From: Pelargonium cotyledonis
Lineage: Eukaryota > Streptophyta > Magnoliopsida > Geraniales > Geraniaceae
Direction: 5' to 3'
Length of the DNA: 20,915 nt
Assembly (NCBI GenBank): GCA_036897625.1
Contig: JAYMTA010001259.1
Location: 1 to 20,915, forward strand
The notes under the pieces are model-generated. The model saw only the letters and a list, made by a program, of their open reading frames with translations, had not been told where the DNA came from and ran no database searches. Made by a program: the position numbers and the translations under genes. Of the stretch, positions 10,901 to 19,514 are shown piece by piece. Each line of letters opens with the position of its first letter. Positions within the stretch are counted from its first letter, which is position 1.

Positions 10901-13900
10901 TTCTCTTTAAAATAAGTATAGGTAAGTTGGTAGGAAAATCTTGTGCCAGAAGAGGAATTCTCACTCTTTCTAAACCTGCTTTGAGTTTGTCAGGATAATC
11001 TATCTAATTTTTATTTTTATTTTTATTTTATTATTATTATTTTTATTTTATCTAACCACAAGTACCATGTATTCTGGTAGGCTGCAAAACAAAGGTGCAC
11101 TAAAGATATTCCTTTTTTGCCCTATTGTGCTATCAGTAGGAGCCCGATTTACTTAATCAATCGTGAAATTCAACAGAAAACTTAGAAAAGGTCTTGCTAA
11201 AAGAGGGGCTTCTCTTTGGGGTTCTTGAGTGCATCGTTTTTGTACCTAGGAATATTCTTTATTGCTAGGAAGACAATATTTTGGTAGTACATGAGAATCG
11301 TTTAGATATAGAAGATTTTATTAGGTGCCTTGAGATTCTGAAAAATGATGCTTAAATTGTAATACATAGAGAATACTTCAAACAGGTGATCAGTTGTTCA
11401 TCACATTGTCTGACTCCGAGAGTGGTCAGCATATTCACTAGTGGTAAAGAAAATGTTGATAGTTTGAGGCCGTATCTTTTTGTTGCCAGTAACAGTAGTG
11501 GGTGTGCTTTAGGTAATGCCAAATAAAAATATGGAAAAAAGCCGCACCGCATGGAAACTACTATCATGCTGATTTAAGCAACCTAAAGAAAAGGGACTTA
11601 ACGTATGAGTAACTGGATGATTTGGACATTGTCCAAGTCATCAATTAGATGTCTCTATTTGCATGAATGGATTCTTCTTAACATCTGAGTAATTGATGCT
11701 TATGTGTATGGAAGTGTAATTGCAGTTTGGTGACAAGAGATATAGTAATCCTGCTTGAACTCTTCTTTGGATACATTAAGATTCAAACCCTTAACAAAAC
11801 CTTGTGTTTATGGAGATACAGTTATAGTATCACTAAATGTAGATTGAAGACCCCTTTAGTTTATATTAACTGGTGTAGGACAGGTTAGAAAGTCTGCCTG
11901 CAGGATTAGAGATGGTGGGATAAGGTTAGATGAACTTGCGTATGATGGTTTCAAATTGTAATGGAAGAAGAAATTAGGGTATAGGGACTTTTCAGAGATG
12001 TGAACAGTGACCCATTATGTTAGCAATATTGAGGCTAGTATAGGCTGTTCTACTAATTATTCTGATTGAACTAATAGATGGTAAATTTTGCCGCTTTAGA
12101 TAAGAGGTACAGTTTCGTTCTCTACCTGAACTGAAACTTGATCTGGATGTTTTCATAGGTATTGTTTCTCATGTTTGTTGCATGCTAGTACCATGTTAAA
12201 ATATTATATGGTTGTATTCTAATTATCTATGTATTCTGTCTAAGTGTTATGTTGAGGTACAGTTCATTCTCTACCTGAACTGATACTTGCTCTGAATGTG
12301 TTCTTGGTTATGTATAGGCATATATCATCTTTAAGAATTGGTAGTCCAGTTTATATTCTCATTAAAGGGGGCCTTTGTCCTTGTGCTAGCCCTTTGAAAT
12401 TCACACCGGACATTTCTATATTGTATCTAGCATCTTGGCAGCAACAGTAATGATGTTTCTCTCCATTTGTGACCAAGACTAACATCCAAAATAGTGTCCC
12501 CTATAGTTCTCTAGTTCTCAGGCATTAGATTAGGAAGAAACCAACTCTAACCTTCAGTTATGTGGCCGTGCCCTGCTGAAAAGAATAGGGTTCGTCCCTT
12601 CCTATATATACACATATGCTTATTCATCATTCATTGAAAATGCTTTTTACAAAGCCGTGAGGTTGAATATGTTCACTAGGAACAGGTGGAGTCGAGTGTA
12701 TCGCTAGTTTATGCAAAAATATTATATCTACTGTGTTATTTTCAAAATCTACAAATTCAATATACTTACCTGAGGCACCATAAACTCAGGTTTATGTCAG
12801 AAGAAATAATATTTTGAGTCACAGGTAGTGCCTTCACTCCCTCTTTCCAGCACCAATTTTGTTCAAATTGCCTAGAAAAACATCCCTTTTATAAATTAAA
12901 GTCGATACGGGATGCCAAACTCTGAGAGTGCTATTAAAGATTTGCAAACATAATGTATTTGGCCTAATCCATTACACTTTTGTTGATAATCACTTTTTTA
13001 TTTTATTTATCATTTTATCATCTATTTTTTCCCTTTATCTGCACATCAGTCATGTTAAAGCAACAGATCCATTTCTATTTAGACCAGGCTTCATCTTCAT
13101 GTCTTTCATTAAACCAATCTTCTACCACTTCTGTCCCATCGGACTTGTAATTTTGCTTTTGTAGCCTGCTATACAAAATTTTGATGTCATTAACTTGCTC
13201 CATCTCAATCATGTTTCTGTGTTGATAGTCTAACAAAATTGTTTGAGAGTTCATATTTGCAAAGGAGAGGTAAGTTACCTAATATAGTGTTAGCCAGTAA
13301 CTTTCCTAATTCAGATATATAACTCACTTTTTAGGGTTCTTGTTTCTGCTAACATGATTACATTTGGTAGTAGTTCATTGGGTAATTTCCTTGATGGTAA
13401 CTTGGGTGCTTAAATATTTTGGAATAGAAGTTTCTGCAAATGTTATGTGACCCTGCATTTATTTTATTGCTGTCTACTTTGGGAAGATGTCTACCATATA
13501 CCTCTTGTGCGGAATATATGTTGAGCTTCATTATGTTAATGCCTTTTTTCCCCTGCTGTGTTGCTATAAGAACTTGAATCAGGTTGACATCGTAATAACA
13601 AACATGATGCAAAATTAGAATATATTGCAAAGAAGTCAAGTTGCATTTAATTGTTTGTCTATAGTTATTTATAAATTATAAAGTTTGTAGCTTAAAAATA
13701 GATCTGCCCCTTGAGTGGTATCAGTAGTGAGACTGTTCAGTCATTGCAAATGGCGGAACTATCATCAGTTTAAATCCAAGAATGAAAAAAAAAACACCAT
13801 GCAATTTGAACACGTAAAATTTAGATGTTACAGGCTTTCTTTTTATTGTACTTTCTCTTCTCCTGTGCACTGCTGATTAAAACAATGCCCGTATCTTTTT

Positions 13901-14228
13901 CTGTTCATTGGTGATAGAGACAGTGCTTGCACCTCAATCATTTATTGGATTTTGCTATTTACTGTAGGTTGTTCTCCGATGGGGGCTGCAAAGAGGGACT
14001 AGTGTTCTACCTTGTAGCCTGAAACCGGACAGGATAAGGAAAAACATTGATATCTTCAACTGGTCTCTGTCAGATAACGAGTGGAATCAGTTGAACCAGA
14101 TCGAGCCCCAGGTTTGTTTGTTTGGAAATGGCCCTTTGAATAATCTCTCGGAAAGTGGCTTTACGTTCGGAAGTGGCCCCCTTCAAGCAGTGCATGAATT
14201 GGAAGATGACATGGAATCCAATGCTTGA
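7957..14228 (+). CDS. Aldo-keto reductase-like protein with altered cofactor site
   Basis: A TIM-barrel oxidoreductase of the AKR superfamily, nearest in feel to plant AKR4-type NADPH-dependent aldehyde/aldose reductases; no transit peptide is evident, so probably cytosolic. Coding exons are 7957-8523, 9722-9973 and 13968-14228, all GT-AG and phase 0, giving 359 aa against about 310-320 usual. The catalytic tetrad is present: D51, Y56 (HLYGNE), K84 (TSKLYC) and H117 (LMHWP). Also kept are GLGTW (24-28), GVSNF and VNQVE (start of exon 2). Unusual features: the nicotinamide-stacking Tyr of the AYSPLG motif is His215 (AHTPLG); the following cofactor loop is about 20 residues longer and rich in Ser, Gly, Glu and Arg (residues 220-253); and the KS of the IPKS motif is Cys289-Ser290, although R295 and N299 are kept. 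The C-terminus ends in an acidic tail. The substrate cannot be told. It may be an active reductase with changed cofactor preference, or a regulatory relative. Introns 1 (1.2 kb) and 2 (4.0 kb) are long compared with the other genes here. Confidence 0.9.
8524..9721 (+). other. AKR intron 1 (1,198 bases), no gene inside
   Basis: GT-AG intron between NQ (residue 189) and V190. It is AT-rich with no coding similarity. Small features are a G/C-run inverted pair (CCCCCC near 9387 and GGGGG near 9404) and a short perfect hairpin, GAGCCAG/CTGGCTC (9189-9195 with 9209-9215, 13-base loop). A frame at 8983-9180 is not recognisable. Confidence 0.8.
11008..11051. repeat. (TTTTA)n/(TTA)n simple repeat
   Basis: A run of TTTTTA/TTTTA units passing into TTA units and back, inside AKR intron 2. 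Its only likely meaning is a polymorphic simple-sequence tract. Confidence 0.85.
12105..12312. repeat. Imperfect direct duplication, two ~52-base copies
   Basis: Copy 1 starts at 12105 (AGGTACAGTTTCGTTCTCTA) and copy 2 at 12255 (AGGTACAGTTCATTCTCTAC). Both continue through CTACCTGAACTGA and then a similar CTTG(A/C)TCTG(G/A)ATGT segment, with scattered differences over about 52 bases. The copies are 150 bases apart. The divergence points to an old local duplication or two copies of an unnamed dispersed repeat. Confidence 0.7.
13692..13797 (+). repeat. Possible tRNA-derived SINE relic (weak)
   Basis: A segment with GAGTGGTATCAGTAGTGAG, then AGTTTAAATCC (two differences from the B-box core GGTTCRANTCC) and then an 11-base A-run (13784-13794). 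This order recalls plant tRNA-derived SINEs, but the A-box is poor and no target-site duplication is evident. It sits 170 bases before the last AKR exon. Confidence 0.2.
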
Positions 14229-15956
14229 TATGATAACATATTAAACATTTTGTTGTGTGATTATGTTTCAAAGAAATCATTATGTTGTTGTAAGCCATAT
14301 ATATGATGCCCCATGGTGTGTGACTTGTGGTTATGTCACTTTTGTGGATGCTGAATACAAAATTCAAAGGAACATTATCAATTGAAGTGAAAAGGTCTGT
14401 TTCAGTGCAACCCTACTTTCAGGGTTTCCTATTGGTGTCTTTATTATATCCTACCATATAAAATTGATAGCCAATGCTTTCTAGTTACTTCGCAAATTAT
14501 AGTTGACATAACATGTTTTTTGTTTGGTGGATAAAAAGGCCACTTTTAGAAAGACAGATTTTGATGCCAATCTCTTAACCATACCATCAACTTTGCCAGT
14601 GCTGCGTTTTTGTATATATTCACATATTGAAAAGAAGCCTATTAATATTTTGCTACTTTACAGGCACTATAGATACTCTCAAAATGAGCACCAAGCAAAT
14701 TTGTGATACTTTCTTTTCAAGTTGTTGATCCCTTTCTACATTTGAAAAGATTCATTCACTTGGTTAACAAGCTTTGTCTGGTCAACATCTTCCCCACTTG
14801 CCAAAATATGCAAAATCTATGATTTGGTGCTTGCTTTGGTCAATCTTTTCTCATGAAATTTAGTGATAAATTCATGGTATGGAATAGAATGAGCTCATAT
14901 GTCGTATTAGATGGCTACAAAGTCAATTAAATAGCTAGCCAAGCTGGTGAGAAAAAGAGGAAAACAAATTCCCATAAGAATCTGAAAATTTTCTTGAGAA
15001 AATGTTGTAATTTAGTTGACAATTAAGGCTGGCTTTAGTGGTTTATATAGGTAGGGTAGAAGGGGGCTAAACGCGGTTTCTCTTGAGATTTTAATGCTTC
15101 CTTGTCAACTTAGAAAATTCAAAATAGTAATGGTTGAGAATTAATTAATGTCCATGCACTCAACTATAACTATAGGACTCCACAGAACCAAACAAAGTAG
15201 CAAAATCCATGCACAACTTGTTTGGTTTTGTTTTGTACATTAACTGCTCAGTCACAAGTTTATACATATGGTGTTCACATATGTATTTAAGTCCAAGGAA
15301 GGAATTTATATCTATATTTGCAAACAAAGAACAAGAAAGATTGTATTTTCCTTCATTTGTTTTCTGACATAAGTTTGGACTAATCTACTCCTGTTACCTG
15401 CAATCCAATATGACTTTCTGGGTTGTTCTCTACCAAGAAAAGACAAATTACAACACCAAAATAGCAAAATCTGACCAATTCATACTATACAAGGTTAATA
15501 GAAGATTGTAAAACAAGGGGAGATCTAAAATTGTATCATTTGATTAAAGCTAATTTGTAAGACATGTGCATGTATAAAGAATACAGAAATATGATCAAAA
15601 TTCAACCAGGTTCCATTATGCATATATCTGCAACAGATTGAGTTCAGAAATTTATTATACAAATGTTTGAGAGCTTATGATTTTACTTCACTGAATGTAA
15701 GTAACAAACTAATGTTGAATACTAAAACTTACAATGATTGAGGTAACTGGCATTGCTACTTTTCTCTCCCTGTCAAAGAACAGCGAACTCCCAAAGCCCA
15801 AGAAAGCGGACACACGTTTAGTTATTTACAACCGTATCACCAGTTAATAATATGCAACAGCACCCAGTTTATGGGGGTGCCAAAGGAACTTCTTCATAGA
15901 AGGATGTACAGTAGCTCTAGTTGCACAACCAGAGCGTACCTGGTCACACGAGAAAG
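14229..15956. other. Convergent intergenic region, AKR and PSKR1 3' ends
   Basis: The AKR 3' UTR from the left and the PSKR1 3' UTR from the right share this 1.7 kb. No gene is recognisable; short frames such as 14524-14706 have no visible similarity. On the minus strand an AATAAA (TTTATT at 15651-15656 on the plus strand) lies about 300 bases past the PSKR1 stop and is a candidate polyadenylation signal. Sequence from about 14700 to 15600 is AT-rich and unremarkable. Confidence 0.6.
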
Positions 15957-18900
15957 CTAGATGTTGCTTCCAATGCTATCAAGCCAAGAAACTAGTTGCT
16001 GAGTGGAAGGCCTCCCTTTAGGAGATTCATTTAAGCAGCGACACGCTATCTCAAGAACCCGAAGTAGCTCCTTATCATGCTCCTTGTCGTATATGAACGG
16101 ATCAAATACTTCACTCTCTCTGTTCTCCATCTTCATCCGAATCACCCAAGAGATCAAATCCCGTGATCCTCTAGGCTTACACATATCCATAGGCCTTTTT
16201 CCAGTGAGAAGCTCCAAGAGAACAACCCCAAAACTATACACGTCCCCTTTATAAGTAGCAACAGATGCTTGGCCATATTCAGGAGGAATGTACCCTAATG
16301 TGCCAACAAGATCAGTGCTCACATGGGTTTCTTGAGGGAGTATCAGTCTCGCAAGACCAAAATCGGCCAAGTGGGCTTCAAAGTTCTCATCTAAGAGGAT
16401 GTTACTTGACTTGATATCTCGGTGAAGGATATGAGGATCGCATGATTGGTGCAAGTATGCAAGACCCCTTGCTGCTCCCTGAGCAATGTGAAGCCTTGTG
16501 CCCCAATCCAGTGCAGATGCCCCATCAATTTTTTCATGTAACCAATAATCCAAGCTGCTATTTTCCATGAAAGAGTAAATTAAAAGCCTGTCACTTTTAT
16601 ACACACAGAACCCCTCAAGACGAACAAGATTTGGATGCTGAGCTTTCGAGAGGGTGTTAACTTCAGCATGAAATTCTCTGTCCATCTGGCCACAGTCACC
16701 CGATAGCCGTTTGATCGCAACCTTCCTACCATCAGGGAGGGTGGCTTTGTAAACCAGGCCGAAACCCCCACATCCTATGATATTTGCTTGGTCAAAATTG
16801 TTGGTCGATTTCATAAGGTCCTCAAGGGAGAGCTCTTTATCATCTTCCTTCTTTGTGAACAAAACTATATCTAAATTTTTATCATCCCCATCCGCCTCCT
16901 CTTTTTCAGGATCAACCTCTCGTCTAGTGAGTGTTCGCAACACAATCAAAAACAGGAGAGAAAGAAGGAAAATTGTGCCGAATCCAATACCAACAGCCAT
17001 TCCAATAATGACTCCTTTGTTCCTCTTAGATTTCTTGCCTGATGCAGCAGGATCTTGGAAAAGACACGCATTTGGAACATGATCACCACATAGATCGGTC
17101 CCCTGAAAGCTTGCATTTGGGAAGGTCTGAAACTGACCGCCTGAAGGAATGCTCCCATCAAGTCGATTGTAAGCAACACTGAACTTGGAAAGAAAAGTGA
17201 GCCTCACCAAGGAAGACGGTATCATCCCCGTTAGGTTATTGTGGGACAAATCCAGAGTCTCTAAGCTTGTCATTCCTGACAAATTACTAGGGATGGACCC
17301 TGAAAGATTGTTATGTTTGAGATCCAAAATATGGAGCTTCTTAAGATTCCCTAATTCTGGCCAAATAGATCCACTAAGATGGTTACAACCAAGGTCTAGC
17401 GTTGGCGGAAGGCTCGAAACTTGATTATACTGCAACCCTCTAGTATTTTCATTCCTTTTCATGAAAAATGGGAAATCAGATGACTCCTCCAGTGATATAT
17501 TCCGGTCAATGAGGCTCTTCAATTCAGTGATGCTCTTCGGGATCTCCCCAGTAAACGAATTGTTTGATAAGTCCAAGTAAAACAGAGACTCAAAAGTGCC
17601 AAACCAGGCGGGAATTGCTCCACTCAACTGATTCCAAGATATATCCAACAACTGTAACTTGGTGCTGCGTTGCAACCACTGCGGCATTGAACCCCTAAGT
17701 CTACAGTTTGCAATGATGAGAACTTCCAGACTGTCAAAATGAAGATTAGGATCAGCAGGCAATTCCTCATGTTGGAAGTTCAAAGTAAGAACCAAAGTCG
17801 TTAGGTTCTTGCATTGTTGCAGAAGTCCAAGGGCCGAGGAAAGATTTGAGAGACTGGAATTGGAAAGAGAGAGGTAAGAGAGACTCTGGAAGTTCCTAAA
17901 GCTTTCTGGAATTGTGCCATTGAAAGTGTTCCTAGCAAGATTTATGTCTTTCAAGTTTTGACAAGAGGGAAGATTATCAGGCACAGACCCAACAAACCGA
18001 TTAGACCCTAAATCCAGAGAGACTAAACTAGTCATTGCTGAACAGTTCAGATGTATGAGACCAGACAGTGAGTTGTTCCTAAGATTAAGGGACGCAATGG
18101 AGCCCGAATTGGACAAGGAACTCGGTATCCCACCAGTGAAGTTATTGGATGGGGCTGTGAAAGTTGCCAATTTCTTCAAGTTGTGAAAAGCATCAGGGAT
18201 ATTTCCAGAGAGCATATTGGAGGATACATCAAACTCAGCAAGGTTAAAGAGGTTACCAATTCCAGAGCTGAGCTTCCCTGAAAGCTTGTTGTGCTGAAGA
18301 CTTGCTTTTTCCAAATTCTGCAGCCCAAATATCTCTTCTGCAATCTCACCGGAGAGATCATTCATGGGAAGACAGAGAAGCTTCAGTGAGCCACAGTTGC
18401 CAAGCTCCGGCGGAATATTTCCAGAGAAGTAATTCAGAGCAAGTTTAAGATCCTGAAGTCGAGTTGAATTCTCACAGATACTGCCTGGAAGCGAACCATT
18501 CAAGGAATTGGAAGAAAGGTCAAAAACCTCAGCTGAAGGCAGGTTGATGCTGGCCGGAACTGGGCCATGAAAATCGTTGAAGCTCAAGTCCAAGACCTCC
18601 AGATTGCGCAAATGGAATAGAGACACCGGAATCGAGCCACGGAGGTTGTTGTGAGAGAGATTGAGGAACCTGAGTTGGTACAAACCGCCCAACGAGTCGG
18701 AGAGGACGCCAGTTAATCTGGACTTTCCGAGGTCGAGCTTCACAACCCGACCTGAGTCCGCAAAACCATTTAATCCCAGAGAAGAAGTGGAATTGCAGGT
18801 GATGCCTGGCCATCTACAGCAACTGGTAGAAGAATTGGTGTCCCACCCACCAATTTTAGAGCCCAAACCTTTCAGAAACTCCTGCAACGCAGTGAAATCG

Positions 18901-18995
18901 GCGGAGTCACAAGTCAGGTTCTGAGAACTCTGAGCTTGAGCTTGGAAGCACAGTGCCAGGAAAACGATGAGCACCCATAAATCTTGAACACCCAT
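15957..18995 (-). CDS. PSKR1: Phytosulfokine receptor 1-like LRR receptor kinase
   Basis: A single-exon plasma-membrane receptor kinase of 1012 aa (Arabidopsis PSKR1: 1008). PSKR1 binds the sulfated pentapeptide phytosulfokine outside the cell and promotes growth, working with SERK co-receptors. The ATG at 18995 is the first in frame and leads directly into a signal peptide (WVLIVFLALCFQAQA). Order: Cys pair CCRWPGITC (59-67), about 21 LRRs interrupted by the island domain (about 495-532, with DFPFFMKRNE), C636/C644, one membrane helix (about 661-687), and a kinase (about 736-1006) with glycine loop GCGGFGLV (741-748), K762, HRD 858-860, DFG 878-880 and GTLGYIPPEY. Ligand residues recalled from the Arabidopsis structure (R300, N346, T398, N424, D445, F506, K508) correspond to R306, N352, T404, N430, D451, F511 and K513, all conserved. 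It looks fully functional. The in-frame TTG at 19019 is not needed as a start. Confidence 0.96.
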   Translation of the reverse strand: MGVQDLWVLIVFLALCFQAQAQSSQNLTCDSADFTALQEFLKGLGSKIGGWDTNSSTSCCRWPGITCNSTSSLGLNGFADSGRVVKLDLGKSRLTGVLSDSLGGLYQLRFLNLSHNNLRGSIPVSLFHLRNLEVLDLSFNDFHGPVPASINLPSAEVFDLSSNSLNGSLPGSICENSTRLQDLKLALNYFSGNIPPELGNCGSLKLLCLPMNDLSGEIAEEIFGLQNLEKASLQHNKLSGKLSSGIGNLFNLAEFDVSSNMLSGNIPDAFHNLKKLATFTAPSNNFTGGIPSSLSNSGSIASLNLRNNSLSGLIHLNCSAMTSLVSLDLGSNRFVGSVPDNLPSCQNLKDINLARNTFNGTIPESFRNFQSLSYLSLSNSSLSNLSSALGLLQQCKNLTTLVLTLNFQHEELPADPNLHFDSLEVLIIANCRLRGSMPQWLQRSTKLQLLDISWNQLSGAIPAWFGTFESLFYLDLSNNSFTGEIPKSITELKSLIDRNISLEESSDFPFFMKRNENTRGLQYNQVSSLPPTLDLGCNHLSGSIWPELGNLKKLHILDLKHNNLSGSIPSNLSGMTSLETLDLSHNNLTGMIPSSLVRLTFLSKFSVAYNRLDGSIPSGGQFQTFPNASFQGTDLCGDHVPNACLFQDPAASGKKSKRNKGVIIGMAVGIGFGTIFLLSLLFLIVLRTLTRREVDPEKEEADGDDKNLDIVLFTKKEDDKELSLEDLMKSTNNFDQANIIGCGGFGLVYKATLPDGRKVAIKRLSGDCGQMDREFHAEVNTLSKAQHPNLVRLEGFCVYKSDRLLIYSFMENSSLDYWLHEKIDGASALDWGTRLHIAQGAARGLAYLHQSCDPHILHRDIKSSNILLDENFEAHLADFGLARLILPQETHVSTDLVGTLGYIPPEYGQASVATYKGDVYSFGVVLLELLTGKRPMDMCKPRGSRDLISWVIRMKMENRESEVFDPFIYDKEHDKELLRVLEIACRCLNESPKGRPSTQQLVSWLDSIGSNI

Positions 18996-19330
18996 ATCGG
19001 AAAAAGAACAAAAACCCAACCGAGAAAATAGGGAGAGAAGAAAAAACGGGTAGGTTACAATCAGGTTACAGCAAAACCCAATATCTCCGTTGTGGGAGCC
19101 GCCATTCTGGACGGTTAGAGAAAGTTTAGCTGCGGAGCACTAAAATGGAGATGGGTTTCGCTCGTTGAGTTGAAATGAAAGAAGAAACGCAAAACGAGAG
19201 AGAGAGAGGTGGGGCAGTTATTGGAAATGCAGAGAGACGAATATGGGAAGAGATAAAAGAAGGTAAGTAACGGTGGCTTTGACTTGAGAAACCACTTGGA
19301 GTTCGGTGTCGCTCTCTAACCAGAAATGGT
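18996..19330 (-). promoter_or_regulatory. PSKR1 leader and proximal promoter
   Basis: Upstream of PSKR1 on the minus strand the sequence is CT-rich (an AG-repeat at 19196-19208 on the plus strand), resembling the pyrimidine-rich leader or Y-patch of TATA-less plant promoters. No TATA box is obvious on the minus strand. A W-box core TTGACT occurs at 19279-19284 on the plus strand, a consensus match only. The transcription start is not determinable by eye. Confidence 0.4.
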
Positions 19331-19514
19331 TATGAAGAAGCAGCTTGTGCTGTTGCTTCACCTCCAGTTCAGTTCAGCCTCTACTTCTTGTTTGTCTAAA
19401 CCTAAAGCACACAACACTGACCAGGAAAAGGTGAAGACCATCAAGAAATTAAGGCGTGGCCGGAGCCAAGACGGAATATGTGATGGGATGCACCAACGTA
19501 ACGGCAAGTTTTAG
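19326..19514 (+). CDS. Short ORF with secretion-like N-terminus (doubtful)
   Basis: A 62-codon frame divergent from PSKR1. It begins ATGGTTATGAAG and encodes MVMKKQLVLLLHLQFSSAS, which resembles a short signal peptide, followed by a basic region (KKLRRGR) and one DGICDGM segment. I recognise no family. It lies within the PSKR1 upstream region, has no clear promoter of its own, and a frame of this length can arise by chance. It is listed because small secreted peptides are often missed. Confidence 0.15.
   Translation: MVMKKQLVLLLHLQFSSASTSCLSKPKAHNTDQEKVKTIKKLRRGRSQDGICDGMHQRNGKF

Larger units (their letters stand above)
9974..13967 (+). other. AKR intron 2 (3,994 bases)
   Basis: A long GT-AG intron between Q273 and V274. 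It is AT-rich throughout and contains T-runs (10621-10636), a (TTTTA/TTA)n tract (11008-11051), a local 50-base duplication and a weak SINE-like segment near its end. Frames within it (10225-10548, 11352-11567 minus, 12928-13164, 13358-13639 minus) show no recognisable protein and look like chance. The size suggests growth by insertion of elements now too decayed to name by eye. Confidence 0.8.

Noticed and set aside
14101-14130. Possible splice donor CAG|GTTTGT after EPQ in the last AKR exon
   Set aside because: Reading on gives an uninterrupted frame of 38 more codons to a stop, with a segment resembling the C-terminal end of other plant AKRs, so an intron is not needed.
16003-18924. Several plus- and minus-strand frames inside PSKR1
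   Set aside because: They are shadow frames of the single long, fully conserved receptor kinase coding sequence.
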